From: Cyanobium sp. N.Huapi 1H5
Lineage (GTDB): Bacteria; Cyanobacteriota; Cyanobacteriia; PCC-6307; Cyanobiaceae
NCBI RefSeq assembly: GCF_024345535.1
Contig: NZ_JAGQBH010000003.1
Coordinates: 310,001 to 374,000, forward strand
Length of the DNA stretch: 64,000 nucleotides
Direction of reading: 5' to 3'
Position numbers and translations under genes: made by a program. Under the pieces are notes generated by a model. It saw nothing but the letters and a program-made list of their open reading frames with translations. It was not told the DNA's origin and ran no database searches. Position 1 is the first letter of the stretch, and each line of letters begins with the position of its first letter. Shown here piece by piece: positions 51,967-61,302 of the stretch.

Positions 51967-52352
51967 CAGCGCCGCCCTCCCCGATCGAGGCGACCGGCAT
52001 CGAAGCTGGCCAGATCAAGGCTGGGGTCAATGCGGGCCAGGCGGGTGATCACCACCAGCAGCAGGGCCTGGATCGAGAGGCCGATCACGATCGCCGTGAG
52101 GATCACCGCCTGGGGGATCGGGTCGGCCATGGGGACGGGGGCCGCGACGGCCCCGGGGGCGAGGGGCGCCGTCAGGATCGGACTCTGCAGGCCGGAGCGT
52201 GCGGCGACGAGCACGAACAGGGCCACCACGGCGGACCCCATCACGTCCATGGCCAGCACCTTGAGAAACAGGTTGCGGCTCAGCAGCAGGCCGACGAATC
52301 CGACCAGCACCGCCACCAGGATCAGGAGCTCAAGCAGGCGAAAAGCATCCAT
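51966..52352 (-). CDS. mnhC: Mrp-type antiporter subunit C
   Basis: A 128-residue NuoK-like protein with three helices: FLKVLAMDVMGSAVVALFVLVAA and DPIPQAVILTAIVIGLSIQALLL are diagnostic. It begins the mnhCDEFG-DUF4040-B operon. An 88-base gap separates it from the gene to its right. ATG at 52352. Confidence 0.88.
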   Translation of the reverse strand: MDAFRLLELLILVAVLVGFVGLLLSRNLFLKVLAMDVMGSAVVALFVLVAARSGLQSPILTAPLAPGAVAAPVPMADPIPQAVILTAIVIGLSIQALLLVVITRLARIDPSLDLASFDAGRLDRGGRR

Positions 52353-52441
52353 CGGGCCTGGCGTCCGGGAGGACGGCCGGAACACGGAGCGGGATGGTAG
52401 CCGTTGCTTCCAGGCGCCGACTGGCGGCGCCCGGTCACGCC

Positions 52442-53029
52442 TCAGACGGAGGTGTGGAACTGGTCCGCCAGCAGGCGGCGCTGGTACTCCACCGACAGGG
52501 CCTCCAGGTGGGAGCGGGCCTGCTCCTGCATCGCCGGATCCAGTTGATCGAGCACCAGGCCCCGGGGCACCCGCATGCGCATCACCAGCGCCAGGGCATC
52601 GAAGATCCGCACCTGGTCACCCTGCCATCCCTGGTACTCGGCGGCGAGGGCCATCAGGGCTTCACCCGAGGCCTGGCCCTGCATGACCCGGGGCCGCAGA
52701 TCCTGCACCTGGGCGAGGCGATCCGAGCTCACCAGGGCATGGGCCGCGCCCAGGGCCGCCAGGGAGTCGGCCGCCTCGCGCTTGAGCACGGTCATGTCGC
52801 GGCTGAGCACGGCGGCCTCCACCGACAGGGGCTCCCGCACACCGGGGCAGAGGGCGGCGACCCGATCGGCCGGTGGAGCCGGCGGAACGGGCGGGCGTAC
52901 CGGCGCCGGGGCCAGGGGCGGGCTGCTGACGGCCAGCGGGGGCAGCGATGGCTCCTGCCACAGGGCGGCGGCTGCCACCCGCAGGCACCGTGCCAGCCAT
53001 TGTCTGACTCGTCCGACCTGTCCAGCCAT
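52442..53029 (-). CDS. Hypothetical protein, 195 aa, Pro/Ala-rich linker
   Basis: No family recognised. The N-terminus (VRQWLARCLRVAAAALW) is amphipathic or a weak export signal, followed by a proline-rich linker (about 35-55) and an alpha-helical domain of about 130 residues. The ATG at 53029 is the chosen start; a longer frame from 53149 exists. It is on the same strand as the mnh operon but 88 bases upstream, so it may be separately transcribed. Confidence 0.5.
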   Translation of the reverse strand: MAGQVGRVRQWLARCLRVAAAALWQEPSLPPLAVSSPPLAPAPVRPPVPPAPPADRVAALCPGVREPLSVEAAVLSRDMTVLKREAADSLAALGAAHALVSSDRLAQVQDLRPRVMQGQASGEALMALAAEYQGWQGDQVRIFDALALVMRMRVPRGLVLDQLDPAMQEQARSHLEALSVEYQRRLLADQFHTSV

Positions 53030-53283
53030 GGTGCGCGGGGGATTGGTTTCCCCAATGTGGCCGCTCCAGCCTTGGGGGCATGGCGGCAAACTCCCCAGCC
53101 GGGCAGTCGGATAGCCGGCCATGGCCAGGCCAGCGAACTGGGACCACACGGGAGCCCGACGATGAACGCCGGGGAAAGAGACAAATCTTTGACAGAATTA
53201 TCTCTCGTTTACTTCAGCATTAGTGCCTAACTTTCCGGCTTTGAGCATAACTACACCTAGCCTTCGGGATAGCAACCCTTTCC

Positions 53284-54273
53284 ATGGAGCCAGGCATGAC
53301 GATCACCACGAAAGGAAAAGTCAAGGAGTGCGACGACGACGGTCAGGAGGATCGTCCCCTTTCTTTTGAACAGGCGCGGGAACGCTTCTGCCGCAACGCC
53401 GAGGGCGAGATTCCCGCCGATCTGCGCAAGCTGCTGCGGCCCGAACTGAAGCCCTACACCCTGCAAGCCATCGAAGCCCGGGAGGAGCAATTCGACAGTC
53501 GACGACTGGATCCGATGATCCCGAAATGGTTCGGGATGGCCAGCCAGCCGCTCAAGTCCCGCCTGCCCCGCAGGCCCCGGGTCCTGATGAACGGACGCGA
53601 CCTGAATCCCCTGACCCTGTTCGCGCCGGAGGACCGCCGCACCTACAACGACATCCGTTATCCATGGGGCACGATCTGCCGGGTGATCACGGCAGCCGGG
53701 GCGGGCTCGGGGGTGATCGTGGGCCCCCGGCACGTGCTCACCGCCAGTCACGTGGTCGACTGGGCCGGCAACAGCGGCGGCACGGTGGAAGTGCACCGGG
53801 TGGCCGGATCGGTCCGGGCCTCCACGAGCATCACGAGAGTCTGGTACTACACCCAGGTGACCGGCAGCGTCGACTGGTTCGAGAACGACGAGGACTATGC
53901 GCTGCTGGTCACAGAGAGCCGGATCGGGGACCTGTTCGGCTGGATGGGCACCCGCACCTACAACAGCTCCTGGGATGGGGAGCCGTGGTGGTGGAACATC
54001 GGCTACCCCGGCAGCATCGCCAATGGCCTGCGCCCCACCTTCCAGAACCGCAAGGAACTCGATGAGCCCTGGTACGACCTCGGCCCGGCCCGCTCGATGA
54101 GCACCAATGCCGACCTGACCCCCGGCAACTCCGGCGGCCCGATGTTCGCCTTCTGGAACGACGGCCCCTACGTGGTCTCGGTCGTGTCGAGCGAGGACAG
54201 CGACGCCAACTGGTGCTCCGGCGGCTCCTGGCTCACCAACCTGGTGCGCCACGGCCGCCAGGCCGATCCCTGA
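53284..54273 (+). CDS. Trypsin-like serine protease with N-terminal prodomain
   Basis: A 329-residue S1/V8-like protease. The catalytic residues are His156 (LTASHVVDW), Asp204 (NDEDYALL) and Ser283 (LTPGNSGGPMF). Residues 1-115 look like a prodomain ending in EDRRTYNDIRYPWGT, where such proteases are normally cut. There is no signal peptide, so the enzyme should be cytoplasmic unless exported in another way. ATG 53284 is used; ATG 53296 is an alternative. The 254-base gap upstream is AT-rich and contains TTGACA at 53189-53194, a possible -35, without a clear -10. Confidence 0.85.
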   Translation: MEPGMTITTKGKVKECDDDGQEDRPLSFEQARERFCRNAEGEIPADLRKLLRPELKPYTLQAIEAREEQFDSRRLDPMIPKWFGMASQPLKSRLPRRPRVLMNGRDLNPLTLFAPEDRRTYNDIRYPWGTICRVITAAGAGSGVIVGPRHVLTASHVVDWAGNSGGTVEVHRVAGSVRASTSITRVWYYTQVTGSVDWFENDEDYALLVTESRIGDLFGWMGTRTYNSSWDGEPWWWNIGYPGSIANGLRPTFQNRKELDEPWYDLGPARSMSTNADLTPGNSGGPMFAFWNDGPYVVSVVSSEDSDANWCSGGSWLTNLVRHGRQADP

Positions 54274-54396
54274 GCCCTCCGGGCCCCGGCTCAGCGGAGG
54301 AGCACCCTGGCGCCGGTGATCAGCAGGACCGACCGCCCGCGCGGTGCATCGGCTTTTCAGTTGCCAGAGTCGGCGCAGAGTGACGCCGCGCCGCCG

Positions 54397-56148
54397 ATGA
54401 CCCGAGCCCAGCGACCCGTCCTCCGCTGGCGGCGGGTCCTGGCCCTCCCGGTGGCGCTGATGCTGGTCGTGGCTCTGGCCTTGGGCATGGGCGACCACCG
54501 GCCGGCGGCCGCGCTGGCGGGCACCGCCGCGGCCGAGGCACCGGCCCGGAGCGTGGCCGGCCCCACCTCGGGTGAAACCGGCAACACCGGCAACGCCGGC
54601 AGCTTCCGCCTCGGCACGGTGCGGATCCTGGGGGTGCCCGTCATCACCGTGGCCTCATCGGCGGTGGGTTCCGGCAGTGACAGCGGACCGGAGGCCGCCG
54701 AACGGGCCCGGGTGATCGAGGGCAACCTGAGCCAGCTCTACGAACCCAGCAATCCCTGCACGCCGGGGGAACGGCTCGGTGAGGCGCTGCTGGATCATCT
54801 CAGCGTCGAGGGGACCAAGGCCGCCTGTGACCCCAACCATCTGGGGCTGCAGGGTCCACCGCAGGCCCTGCGGGTGGTGGTGCTCCAGGAGCCCGGTGGC
54901 GGGCAGCGACTGGCCGCGCTGGTGCCCGGCCGCACCAGCCCCTTCCCCCTGCTCACGGTCACCGAGCAGGACGCCGCGTTCAACGGCCTGCCCGCCGATG
55001 CGCTGGCCAAACAGTGGCGCGGTCTGCTGGAACGCCGCCTGCGCAGCGCCCGGGGGGTGTTCAGCGAGGAGCAGCTCGACGGGCGCCTGCGGACCGCCCT
55101 GGTGTCCCTGGCCGGACTGGCCCTGCTGATGGCCCTGGCGGTGGCGTTGTGGCGCTTCAGCCAGCGCTCGCTGCCCCGCCTGCAACGGCGCGTCGCCGAG
55201 CGGTCGGGACGCTTTGATCGCCTGCTGCTCCAGCTCACCCACACCGTCAGCCGGCTGCTGACGGCGTTGGTGCTGCTGCTGGGGGTGGCGATGGGCGCCG
55301 TGCTGCTGCTGGCCTGGCCCGGCCAGATCCCGGCCGCCATCGATGTGCTGCTGCAGCCCGTGGTGGTGCTGATGAAAGCGCTGGCGCTGGCGGCCGTTGC
55401 CGTGGTGGCACGGGCACTGGTGGGGCTGCTGCTGACCCAGTGGGCCAGCCATCTGGCCGTGAACCCCGACCACCGGGCCCGACGCCGGCAGCGCTACCTG
55501 AGCCTGCTGCGGGTGCTGGGCCGGCTGGTGAACCTGGTCTGCCTGCTGCTGTTCGCGATCTGGACGGTGCTCGGGATCCCCGTGTTGCGGGATCTCTCCA
55601 GCAATGCCGTCCTGGCCAGTGGGGCCGTGCTCGGTGCCCTGGCGCTGGTGTTCCAGGGGTTACTGCGGGATTTCGTCGCCGGGCTGGTGCTGCTGCTCGA
55701 CGACCGCTACGCCATCGGCGATGTGGTGGAGATCGGTGGTCGCTCCGGCGAGGTGGTGGATGTGGGGGTGCTGAGCACGGAGCTGCGCTGCGCCGATCAG
55801 CGGATGGTGGTGGTGCCCAACAGCCACTGCGAGCAGGTGGTGAACCACACCAAGCTGCGCTCGGGGGCGGAGGTGACCGTGCTGCTGTCGCGCGGCCTCA
55901 CCGATCTGGCGGGCGCCATGGCCCTGATCGCCGAGGAACTGACCGCCTTCGGCGCCGATCCGCGCTGGGCCCCGAAGCTGCTGGAGCCACCCCGCCTGCT
56001 GGGCATCGACGCGATGACGGAGGACGACCTGCAGGTGAAGGCCCTGCTGATCACCGAGGCGGGTCAGCAGGGTCCGGCCCGGCGGGAACTGCTGGGGCGG
56101 TTGGTGCAGCGCCTGGAGGGCTGGCCGCAGCAGCAGGGCAAGCCCTGA
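54397..56148 (+). CDS. MscS-family mechanosensitive channel
   Basis: A 583-residue protein. A signal-like helix (WRRVLALPVALMLVVALALG) precedes a periplasmic domain of about 200 residues, then four to five helices and the MscS core: NAVLASGAVLGALALVFQGLLRDFVAGLV (pore helix) and DDRYAIGDVVEIGGRSGEVVDVGVLSTELR (beta domain). Larger than E. coli MscS (286 aa). It would release solutes on hypo-osmotic shock. The ATG at 54397 is preferred over the GTG at 54316. Confidence 0.87.
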   Translation: MTRAQRPVLRWRRVLALPVALMLVVALALGMGDHRPAAALAGTAAAEAPARSVAGPTSGETGNTGNAGSFRLGTVRILGVPVITVASSAVGSGSDSGPEAAERARVIEGNLSQLYEPSNPCTPGERLGEALLDHLSVEGTKAACDPNHLGLQGPPQALRVVVLQEPGGGQRLAALVPGRTSPFPLLTVTEQDAAFNGLPADALAKQWRGLLERRLRSARGVFSEEQLDGRLRTALVSLAGLALLMALAVALWRFSQRSLPRLQRRVAERSGRFDRLLLQLTHTVSRLLTALVLLLGVAMGAVLLLAWPGQIPAAIDVLLQPVVVLMKALALAAVAVVARALVGLLLTQWASHLAVNPDHRARRRQRYLSLLRVLGRLVNLVCLLLFAIWTVLGIPVLRDLSSNAVLASGAVLGALALVFQGLLRDFVAGLVLLLDDRYAIGDVVEIGGRSGEVVDVGVLSTELRCADQRMVVVPNSHCEQVVNHTKLRSGAEVTVLLSRGLTDLAGAMALIAEELTAFGADPRWAPKLLEPPRLLGIDAMTEDDLQVKALLITEAGQQGPARRELLGRLVQRLEGWPQQQGKP

Positions 56149-56202
56149 AGGATCCCGTTTCTAGGATCGTGATCAGGTATTCGCCCGATCGGGCCCTTTG
56201 CC

Positions 56203-57063
56203 ATGGCCCCGTTCTCTTCTCTTCCCGGCTCGGATCTCCGCCTCGGCCGCCGGCAGCTGCTGCTCGGCAGCGCGGCCGCCGGCTTCGCTCTGGCGGTGCG
56301 GCCGGTGGCGGCGTCCACCGTCACCACCTCCACCCAGGGGCTGACGGCCGGCTGGGTGGAGGTGCCGGCGGCGGGTGGCGCCGTGAAGGCCTACCGGGCC
56401 CGCCCCGCCAAGGGTTCGGGCTTCCCGGTGGTGCTGGTGGTGCAGGAGATCTTCGGCATCCACACCTACATCCAGGACGTCTGCAAGCGCCTGGCCCAGC
56501 TGGGCTACCTGGCCATCGCCCCGAGCCTGTTTGATCGCCAGGGCGATGTGACCGTGCTGCCCGACATCCCCTCGATCCTGCCGCTGGTGGCCACGGTGCC
56601 CGACGCCCAGGTGATGGCTGATCTGGATGCCACCGCCGCCTGGGCGGCCGCCAGCGGCGAAGGGGACGTGGCACGGCTCGGCATCACCGGGTTCTGCTGG
56701 GGCGGGCGGATCACCTGGCTCTATGCCGCCCACAACCCGAAGCTGAAGGCCGGGGTGGCCTGGTACGGGCGGCTGGTGGGCACCGCCAACGATCTCCAGC
56801 CTCTCTATCCGATTGACGTGATTCCCAGGCTCAAGGCGCCGGTGCTGGGGCTCTATGCCGGCGAGGACGACGGCATTCCGATGGCGTCGGTGGAGCGGAT
56901 GCAGGCGGCCCTGAAGGCGGCCGGCAGCCCCAGCCGCATCGAGGTGTTCCCGGGCATGCCCCACGGCTTCCACGCCGACTACCGCCCCACCTACCGCGCC
57001 GCCGCCGCCGCCGCCGGCTGGACCCAGATGCGGGCCTGGTTCCGCGCCAACGGCGTGGTGTGA
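56203..57063 (+). CDS. Dienelactone hydrolase family protein with Tat-like signal
   Basis: A 286-residue alpha/beta hydrolase. The DLH catalytic set is visible: Glu in VQEIFGIHTY, Cys nucleophile in GFCWGGR, Asp in GEDDGIP and His in MPHGFHAD. The N-terminus LRLGRRQLLLGSAAAGFALAV is a twin-arginine signal, suggesting folded export to the periplasm. Substrate unknown. Ends 18 bases from the convergent glmM. Confidence 0.88.
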   Translation: MAPFSSLPGSDLRLGRRQLLLGSAAAGFALAVRPVAASTVTTSTQGLTAGWVEVPAAGGAVKAYRARPAKGSGFPVVLVVQEIFGIHTYIQDVCKRLAQLGYLAIAPSLFDRQGDVTVLPDIPSILPLVATVPDAQVMADLDATAAWAAASGEGDVARLGITGFCWGGRITWLYAAHNPKLKAGVAWYGRLVGTANDLQPLYPIDVIPRLKAPVLGLYAGEDDGIPMASVERMQAALKAAGSPSRIEVFPGMPHGFHADYRPTYRAAAAAAGWTQMRAWFRANGVV

Positions 57064-57081
57064 GGGCAGGCGGCCGAGGGC

Positions 57082-58482
57082 TCAGGCCCGGTTGAGGTGC
57101 TCCTCGGCGGCGGCCGCCAGGCTCTCACTCCAGTGGTCGACCTGGCTCTGCTCGGCCGCCTCCACCATCACCCGCAGCAGCGGTTCGGTGCCGCTGGCCC
57201 GCACCAGCACCCGGCCGTGGCCCTCCATGGCCGCCTCCGCCTCGGCCACCGCCAGCCGCAGCGGTTCGCACTCCTGCCACTGCTGGCGCCGCTGCCGGTC
57301 GGGCACGGTGACGTTGACCAGCCGCTGGGGGTAGGGCTGGAAGCTGCCGTCCATCCACTCGGCCAGCTTCAGGCCGCCACCGTGGATCAGGGTGGCCACC
57401 TGCAGGGCGGTGAGCAGGCCGTCGCCGCTCATGCCGTGGCGCGCCGAGAGGATGTGCCCCGACTGCTCGCCCCCCAGGCCGGCCCCCAGGGCCTCCATGG
57501 CGGCGTGCACGTGCTGATCGCCCACGTCGGTGCGCTCCAGCACCCCGCCGCTGGCCTGCCAGGCCCGCTCGAAGCCCAGGTTCGACATCACCGTCGCCAC
57601 CAGGCGGTCGTCGGGCAGCTGGCCCTCGCGGCGCAGGGCGGAGCCCCACAGATAGAGGGTGTGGTCGCCGTCCACCACCCGGCCGCGGCCGTCCACCGCC
57701 AGCATCCGGTCGGCGTCGCCGTCAAAGGCGAAACCCATGTCGGCGCCGCTCTCCAGCACCGCCCGCTTCAGGGGCTCCAGGTGGGTGCTGCCGCAGCCCT
57801 GGTTGATGCGTTCGCCATCCGGCTCGCCGTGCAGCACCAGCACCTCCGCCCCCAGGGAGCGGAACAGCTCCTCGCCGCAGGCGGTGGCCGACCCCCAGCA
57901 GAGGTCGAGCACGACGCGGCAGCTGTCGAGGCGCTGGCCGCCGGTGCTGGCCCGCAGCGAAGCGACGTAGGCCGCCAGCAGGTCGGGCCGCATCACCTCC
58001 CGTCCGCCGCCGTGCAGCGGCGGCAGGGCGGTGCGGCCCTGGAGTCCGGCCTCGATCGCCTGCTGGCGGGCGGCCACAAGCTTGGCGCCGCTGGCGCCGA
58101 ACACCTTGATGCCGTTGTCGTGGGGGGGGTTGTGGCTGGCCGACACCATCAGGCCGCCGGCGGCCCCCTGGCGGCGGATCGTGCCCGGCACGGCGGGCGT
58201 GGGGCACAGCCCCAGCTGCCACACCTCGCGGCCGGCGGCCATCAGGCCGGCGCTGAGGGCCGCCACCAGCATCGGCCCGCTGCGGCGCGAGTCGGTGCCG
58301 ATCACCACCGGCCCGTCGGCCTGGAGCACCACGCCGGTCCAGTAGCCCACCTGCAGGGCCAGGGCGGGGGTGACGCTGGTGCCGACGCGGCCGCGGATGC
58401 CGTCGGTGCCGAAGCGGGCCATGCCATCGGCCAGGGGGGCCCCGAGGGGGAACCCCGCCGGATGCGAAGCCGCTTCTCCCAT
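57082..58482 (-). CDS. glmM: Phosphoglucosamine mutase
   Basis: A 466-residue alpha-D-phosphohexomutase that converts glucosamine-6-P to glucosamine-1-P for peptidoglycan. The phosphoserine loop GLMVSASHNPPHDNGIK is near residue 113, the metal-binding loop FDGDADRML near 250, the sugar loop GGEQSGH near 335 and the phosphate loop RASGTEPLLR near 425. An N-terminal extension of about 22 residues precedes RFGTDGIRG. Essential enzyme, normal length. Confidence 0.94.
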   Translation of the reverse strand: MGEAASHPAGFPLGAPLADGMARFGTDGIRGRVGTSVTPALALQVGYWTGVVLQADGPVVIGTDSRRSGPMLVAALSAGLMAAGREVWQLGLCPTPAVPGTIRRQGAAGGLMVSASHNPPHDNGIKVFGASGAKLVAARQQAIEAGLQGRTALPPLHGGGREVMRPDLLAAYVASLRASTGGQRLDSCRVVLDLCWGSATACGEELFRSLGAEVLVLHGEPDGERINQGCGSTHLEPLKRAVLESGADMGFAFDGDADRMLAVDGRGRVVDGDHTLYLWGSALRREGQLPDDRLVATVMSNLGFERAWQASGGVLERTDVGDQHVHAAMEALGAGLGGEQSGHILSARHGMSGDGLLTALQVATLIHGGGLKLAEWMDGSFQPYPQRLVNVTVPDRQRRQQWQECEPLRLAVAEAEAAMEGHGRVLVRASGTEPLLRVMVEAAEQSQVDHWSESLAAAAEEHLNRA

Positions 58483-58530
58483 GCCGCTGCCATCACTGGG
58501 GAGCAGGCTACGTGCCGTGCCAGGAGGGGC

Positions 58531-58755
58531 TCAGCGCCAGCGGGGCGGCCACCAGCGCCAGCGCAGCAGTTCGGCGGTGGCCCAGAGCAGCAGCAGGCCC
58601 AGGCACCAGCCCGGCAGCAGCCGGACGGGCCAGAGCGGCCGCAGCAGCAGGGCGAGCAGGGCCACGGCGCTCACCACCACGGCGCGGCGGCGCTGGCCCG
58701 CCCCGGGCAGGCGGTCGAACAGCGGTGGCAGGGCGGGGAGGGAGGGCAGTCGCAC
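58531..58755 (-). CDS. Small membrane protein next to glmM, 74 aa
   Basis: Two hydrophobic helices (AVVVSAVALLALLLRP and LPGWCLGLLLLWATAELLRW) with a basic end RWRWWPPRWR. Start taken as the GTG at 58755; no strong binding site. It lies upstream of glmM on the same strand, and overlaps no other gene. No family recognised; moderate support from its hydrophobic pattern only. Confidence 0.45.
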   Translation of the reverse strand: MRLPSLPALPPLFDRLPGAGQRRRAVVVSAVALLALLLRPLWPVRLLPGWCLGLLLLWATAELLRWRWWPPRWR

Positions 58756-58808
58756 CGGGGACGGCGCAGGCGGATGCCCAGAATGCCCCGGACGCCGTCC
58801 CCCGGCCA

Positions 58809-60833
58809 TTGGCCCGACTCCCGCTGCTGCTGTCCCTCTCCTGCCTGGGCACCGGCCTGGCACTGGTGGGGGGCCGGGCCCTGCTGGCGCGCCAGCCGGC
58901 GCCCACCCCCGCCACCACCACCGACCGGCTGGAGTGGCTGCAGCACTGGGATGCCGATCCCTGGCGGCGCCGGGAGGCCAGCCTGCTGCTGGCGGCCCGC
59001 AGCAAGGATCCCCAGGCGCAGCGCCAGTGGCTGCGGGGCCAGGGCTGGGGTCCCGATCCCCTGGCCGCCCTGGTGCTGAAGCAGGACGCCCTCGCCGCCG
59101 CGGCCCTCGGACGCCCCGAAACGGCCCTGGCCCTGTGGCGCCAGCTGCAGCGGCGCTTCCCCGGTGATCCGGCCAGCGCCGATGCCCTCTACGCCCTCGG
59201 CGGCGACGATCCGGACAAGCGCCGGCAACTGCTGCAGCGCTTCCCGGCCCACCCCGCGGCCCTGGCCGCCGCCCTGGCCGCCGGCCCGGAGGCGGCCGAA
59301 CGCCGCCGCGGCGCCCTGCACCTGGCCCGCTGGGGCGCCCGCTGGCCCGGCGCCGAGGCCCGCCTGCGGCAGGTCTGCAAGGAGGACCGCCCGGACCTGA
59401 GCGCCCGGCAGCGGGGGCAGCTGGCGGAGGGCCTGGCCGAGCTGGGCGATGCCGAAGGCGCCCTGGGCTGCCTGGGCTCCAGCCTCAACGGCCTGGGGGC
59501 CAGCGGCCGGCTCAGCCTGGGCCGGGCCCTGCTGGCGGGGAACGAGCAGCAGCAGGGCCAGGCGGAGCGGCTGCTGCTGGATCTGGTCCGCAGCGCCCCC
59601 ACCACGCCCGAGGCCGAGGCGGCCGTGCGCCTGCTGGCCCAGCAGGGCAGCCCCGGCGCCGCCGCGTCCCTGGCCCGACTGCCGCCCCGCTGGCGTGACA
59701 GCGCCCCGGTGCTGGCCCGGCGGATCCAGGAGGCCGAACCCAAGGGGGACGGCCCCCATCCCGCCACCGACGCCGCCGCCCTCGACGTGCTGCGCCGCTG
59801 GCCCCGCGATCCCGCCAGCCGCACGCTGCAGTGGGATCTCGTGCGGGAGCGGCTGCTGGCCGGCCGCTGGCGGGCGGCCATGGCCCTGCTGGAGGCCATC
59901 CCGACCAACCAGCTGCCGCCGCCCCTGGCCGCCCGCCAGAGCTTCTGGATCGGCTTCATTCAGCAAAAGCTCGGGGACGGCGCCGCCGCCAGGGCCACCT
60001 GGGAGGCGCTGCTGCGACGCCATCCCGGCGGCTATTACGGCTGGCGCGCCGCCGTGCGCCTGGGCCAGGGGGATCTGCAGTTGAGCGCCGGGCCCCACAC
60101 CCCGGACACGGGCGGCAGCGGCTGGCGGCCCCTGGCCAGCGGCGATCCGACCCTCGATCGGCTCTGGCGGCTCGACCAGCGCACCGAGGCCTGGGAGACC
60201 TGGCGCCACCGCCGCGGGCGCCGCGCCCCGGAGGGCAGCCGGGAGCTGCTGCTGGAGGGGCGGCTGCGCCAGGGGGTCGGCGACGACTGGACCGGCTTCG
60301 GCCTGCTGGAGCAGGCCAGCCTGAAGCTCGACGGCGACCAGTGCGCCCTGGAGCGGGAACTGGAGCGCAGCCTGCATCCGCTGCGGTTCGAGGCGGCCTT
60401 CCGGGCCGCCGCCAGCCAGGGCGGGCTGCCGATGGAGCTGCTGCTGGGGGTGGCCAAGCAGGAGTCGCGCTTCACCCCGGCGGTGCGCTCGCCGGTGGGG
60501 GCCACGGGCCTGATGCAGCTGATGCCGGAGACCGCCGCCGAGCTGGCCGGCGGGCCGGTGCCGGAGTCGGTGCTGGAGGACCCGGCCGGCAACGCCAGCC
60601 TCGGCAGCCGCTACCTGGCCAAGATGCTGCGCCAGTGGAACGGCGACCCCCTGCTGGCGGTGGCCAGCTACAACGCCGGGCCAGGCGCCGTGGCCGGCTG
60701 GTTGAACCCCCAGCTGCGCAGCGACCCGGAACTGTGGGTGGAGGCGATCCCCTACCCCGAAACCCGTCTGTACGTGAAGAAGGTGCTGGGCAACGTCTGG
60801 AGCTACCAGCAGGGCAGCGAACCGGGCTGCTGA
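58809..60833 (+). CDS. slt: Soluble-type lytic transglycosylase
   Basis: About 674 residues. After a signal-like segment (LLLSLSCLGTGLALVGG) comes a long helical superhelix of TPR-like Ala/Leu/Arg repeats (about 50-530), then the SLT catalytic domain with Glu near 550 (VAKQESRFTPAVRSPVGATG), LMQLMPETAAELA and SYNAGPGAVAGWL. It would cleave murein to 1,6-anhydro products. The start is a TTG at 58809; no ATG is found in the right region and the longer frame overlaps the small glmM-side gene. Confidence 0.9.
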   Translation: MARLPLLLSLSCLGTGLALVGGRALLARQPAPTPATTTDRLEWLQHWDADPWRRREASLLLAARSKDPQAQRQWLRGQGWGPDPLAALVLKQDALAAAALGRPETALALWRQLQRRFPGDPASADALYALGGDDPDKRRQLLQRFPAHPAALAAALAAGPEAAERRRGALHLARWGARWPGAEARLRQVCKEDRPDLSARQRGQLAEGLAELGDAEGALGCLGSSLNGLGASGRLSLGRALLAGNEQQQGQAERLLLDLVRSAPTTPEAEAAVRLLAQQGSPGAAASLARLPPRWRDSAPVLARRIQEAEPKGDGPHPATDAAALDVLRRWPRDPASRTLQWDLVRERLLAGRWRAAMALLEAIPTNQLPPPLAARQSFWIGFIQQKLGDGAAARATWEALLRRHPGGYYGWRAAVRLGQGDLQLSAGPHTPDTGGSGWRPLASGDPTLDRLWRLDQRTEAWETWRHRRGRRAPEGSRELLLEGRLRQGVGDDWTGFGLLEQASLKLDGDQCALERELERSLHPLRFEAAFRAAASQGGLPMELLLGVAKQESRFTPAVRSPVGATGLMQLMPETAAELAGGPVPESVLEDPAGNASLGSRYLAKMLRQWNGDPLLAVASYNAGPGAVAGWLNPQLRSDPELWVEAIPYPETRLYVKKVLGNVWSYQQGSEPGC

Positions 60834-60834
60834 T

Positions 60835-61302
60835 TCAGCGCACCAGCAGGCGGCCGAAGTTGGCGCCGCCCAGCACCAGCAGGGTGAGCACCCCGGCCAG
60901 CACCAGCGGCGGCGGCACCACCCGCACCCGCAGCAGGTCGAGCCGGGCCAGCAGCACCGCCGAGCCCATGATCAGGACGTTGGCCAGCACGTTGAGGTGC
61001 AGCAGGTAGAGGCCGCCGACGGTGACCAGCAGCAGGGTGACCACCAGGCTCACCACCCGGCTGGCGGCCATCACGATCGACAGCTGCCGGATCACCAGGT
61101 CGGGCATGGTGCAGACGAACACGATCAACATCGCCTGCAGACACTCGGCCGACCAGATCAGGGTGGTGAGTTCCTGCATCTGGGTGCCGCCGGTCTCGAG
61201 GGCATGGCTCCAGTGCATGCCCTGGTAGGTGCTGACCCCCATCAGCACCAGCAGCATCGGCGCCTGGAGCGGCAGCAGCATCAGCCGGAAGATGTCCCTC
61301 AT
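60835..61302 (-). CDS. Four-helix membrane protein paired with a ferredoxin
   Basis: A 155-residue protein with about four membrane helices and no cofactor motif I recognise. It overlaps the upstream NIL-ferredoxin gene by four bases (61299-61302), so the two are cotranscribed, and ends one base after the convergent transglycosylase stop. Function unknown; partnership with an Fe-S protein could mean membrane electron transfer. Confidence 0.65.
   Translation of the reverse strand: MRDIFRLMLLPLQAPMLLVLMGVSTYQGMHWSHALETGGTQMQELTTLIWSAECLQAMLIVFVCTMPDLVIRQLSIVMAASRVVSLVVTLLLVTVGGLYLLHLNVLANVLIMGSAVLLARLDLLRVRVVPPPLVLAGVLTLLVLGGANFGRLLVR

Noticed and set aside
53189-53223. TTGACA plus CATTAG as a sigma-70 promoter for the protease
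   Set aside because: The spacer would be 23 bases, and no better -10 is present at 16-18 bases.
56190-56202. GCCCGATCGGGC as a terminator of the MscS gene
   Set aside because: The stem is only four bases with a GATC loop and no T-run; not convincing.
57097-59079. 660-aa plus-strand frame opposite glmM
   Set aside because: glmM shows all four catalytic loops on the minus strand; the plus frame is Gly/His/Gln-rich with no motifs.
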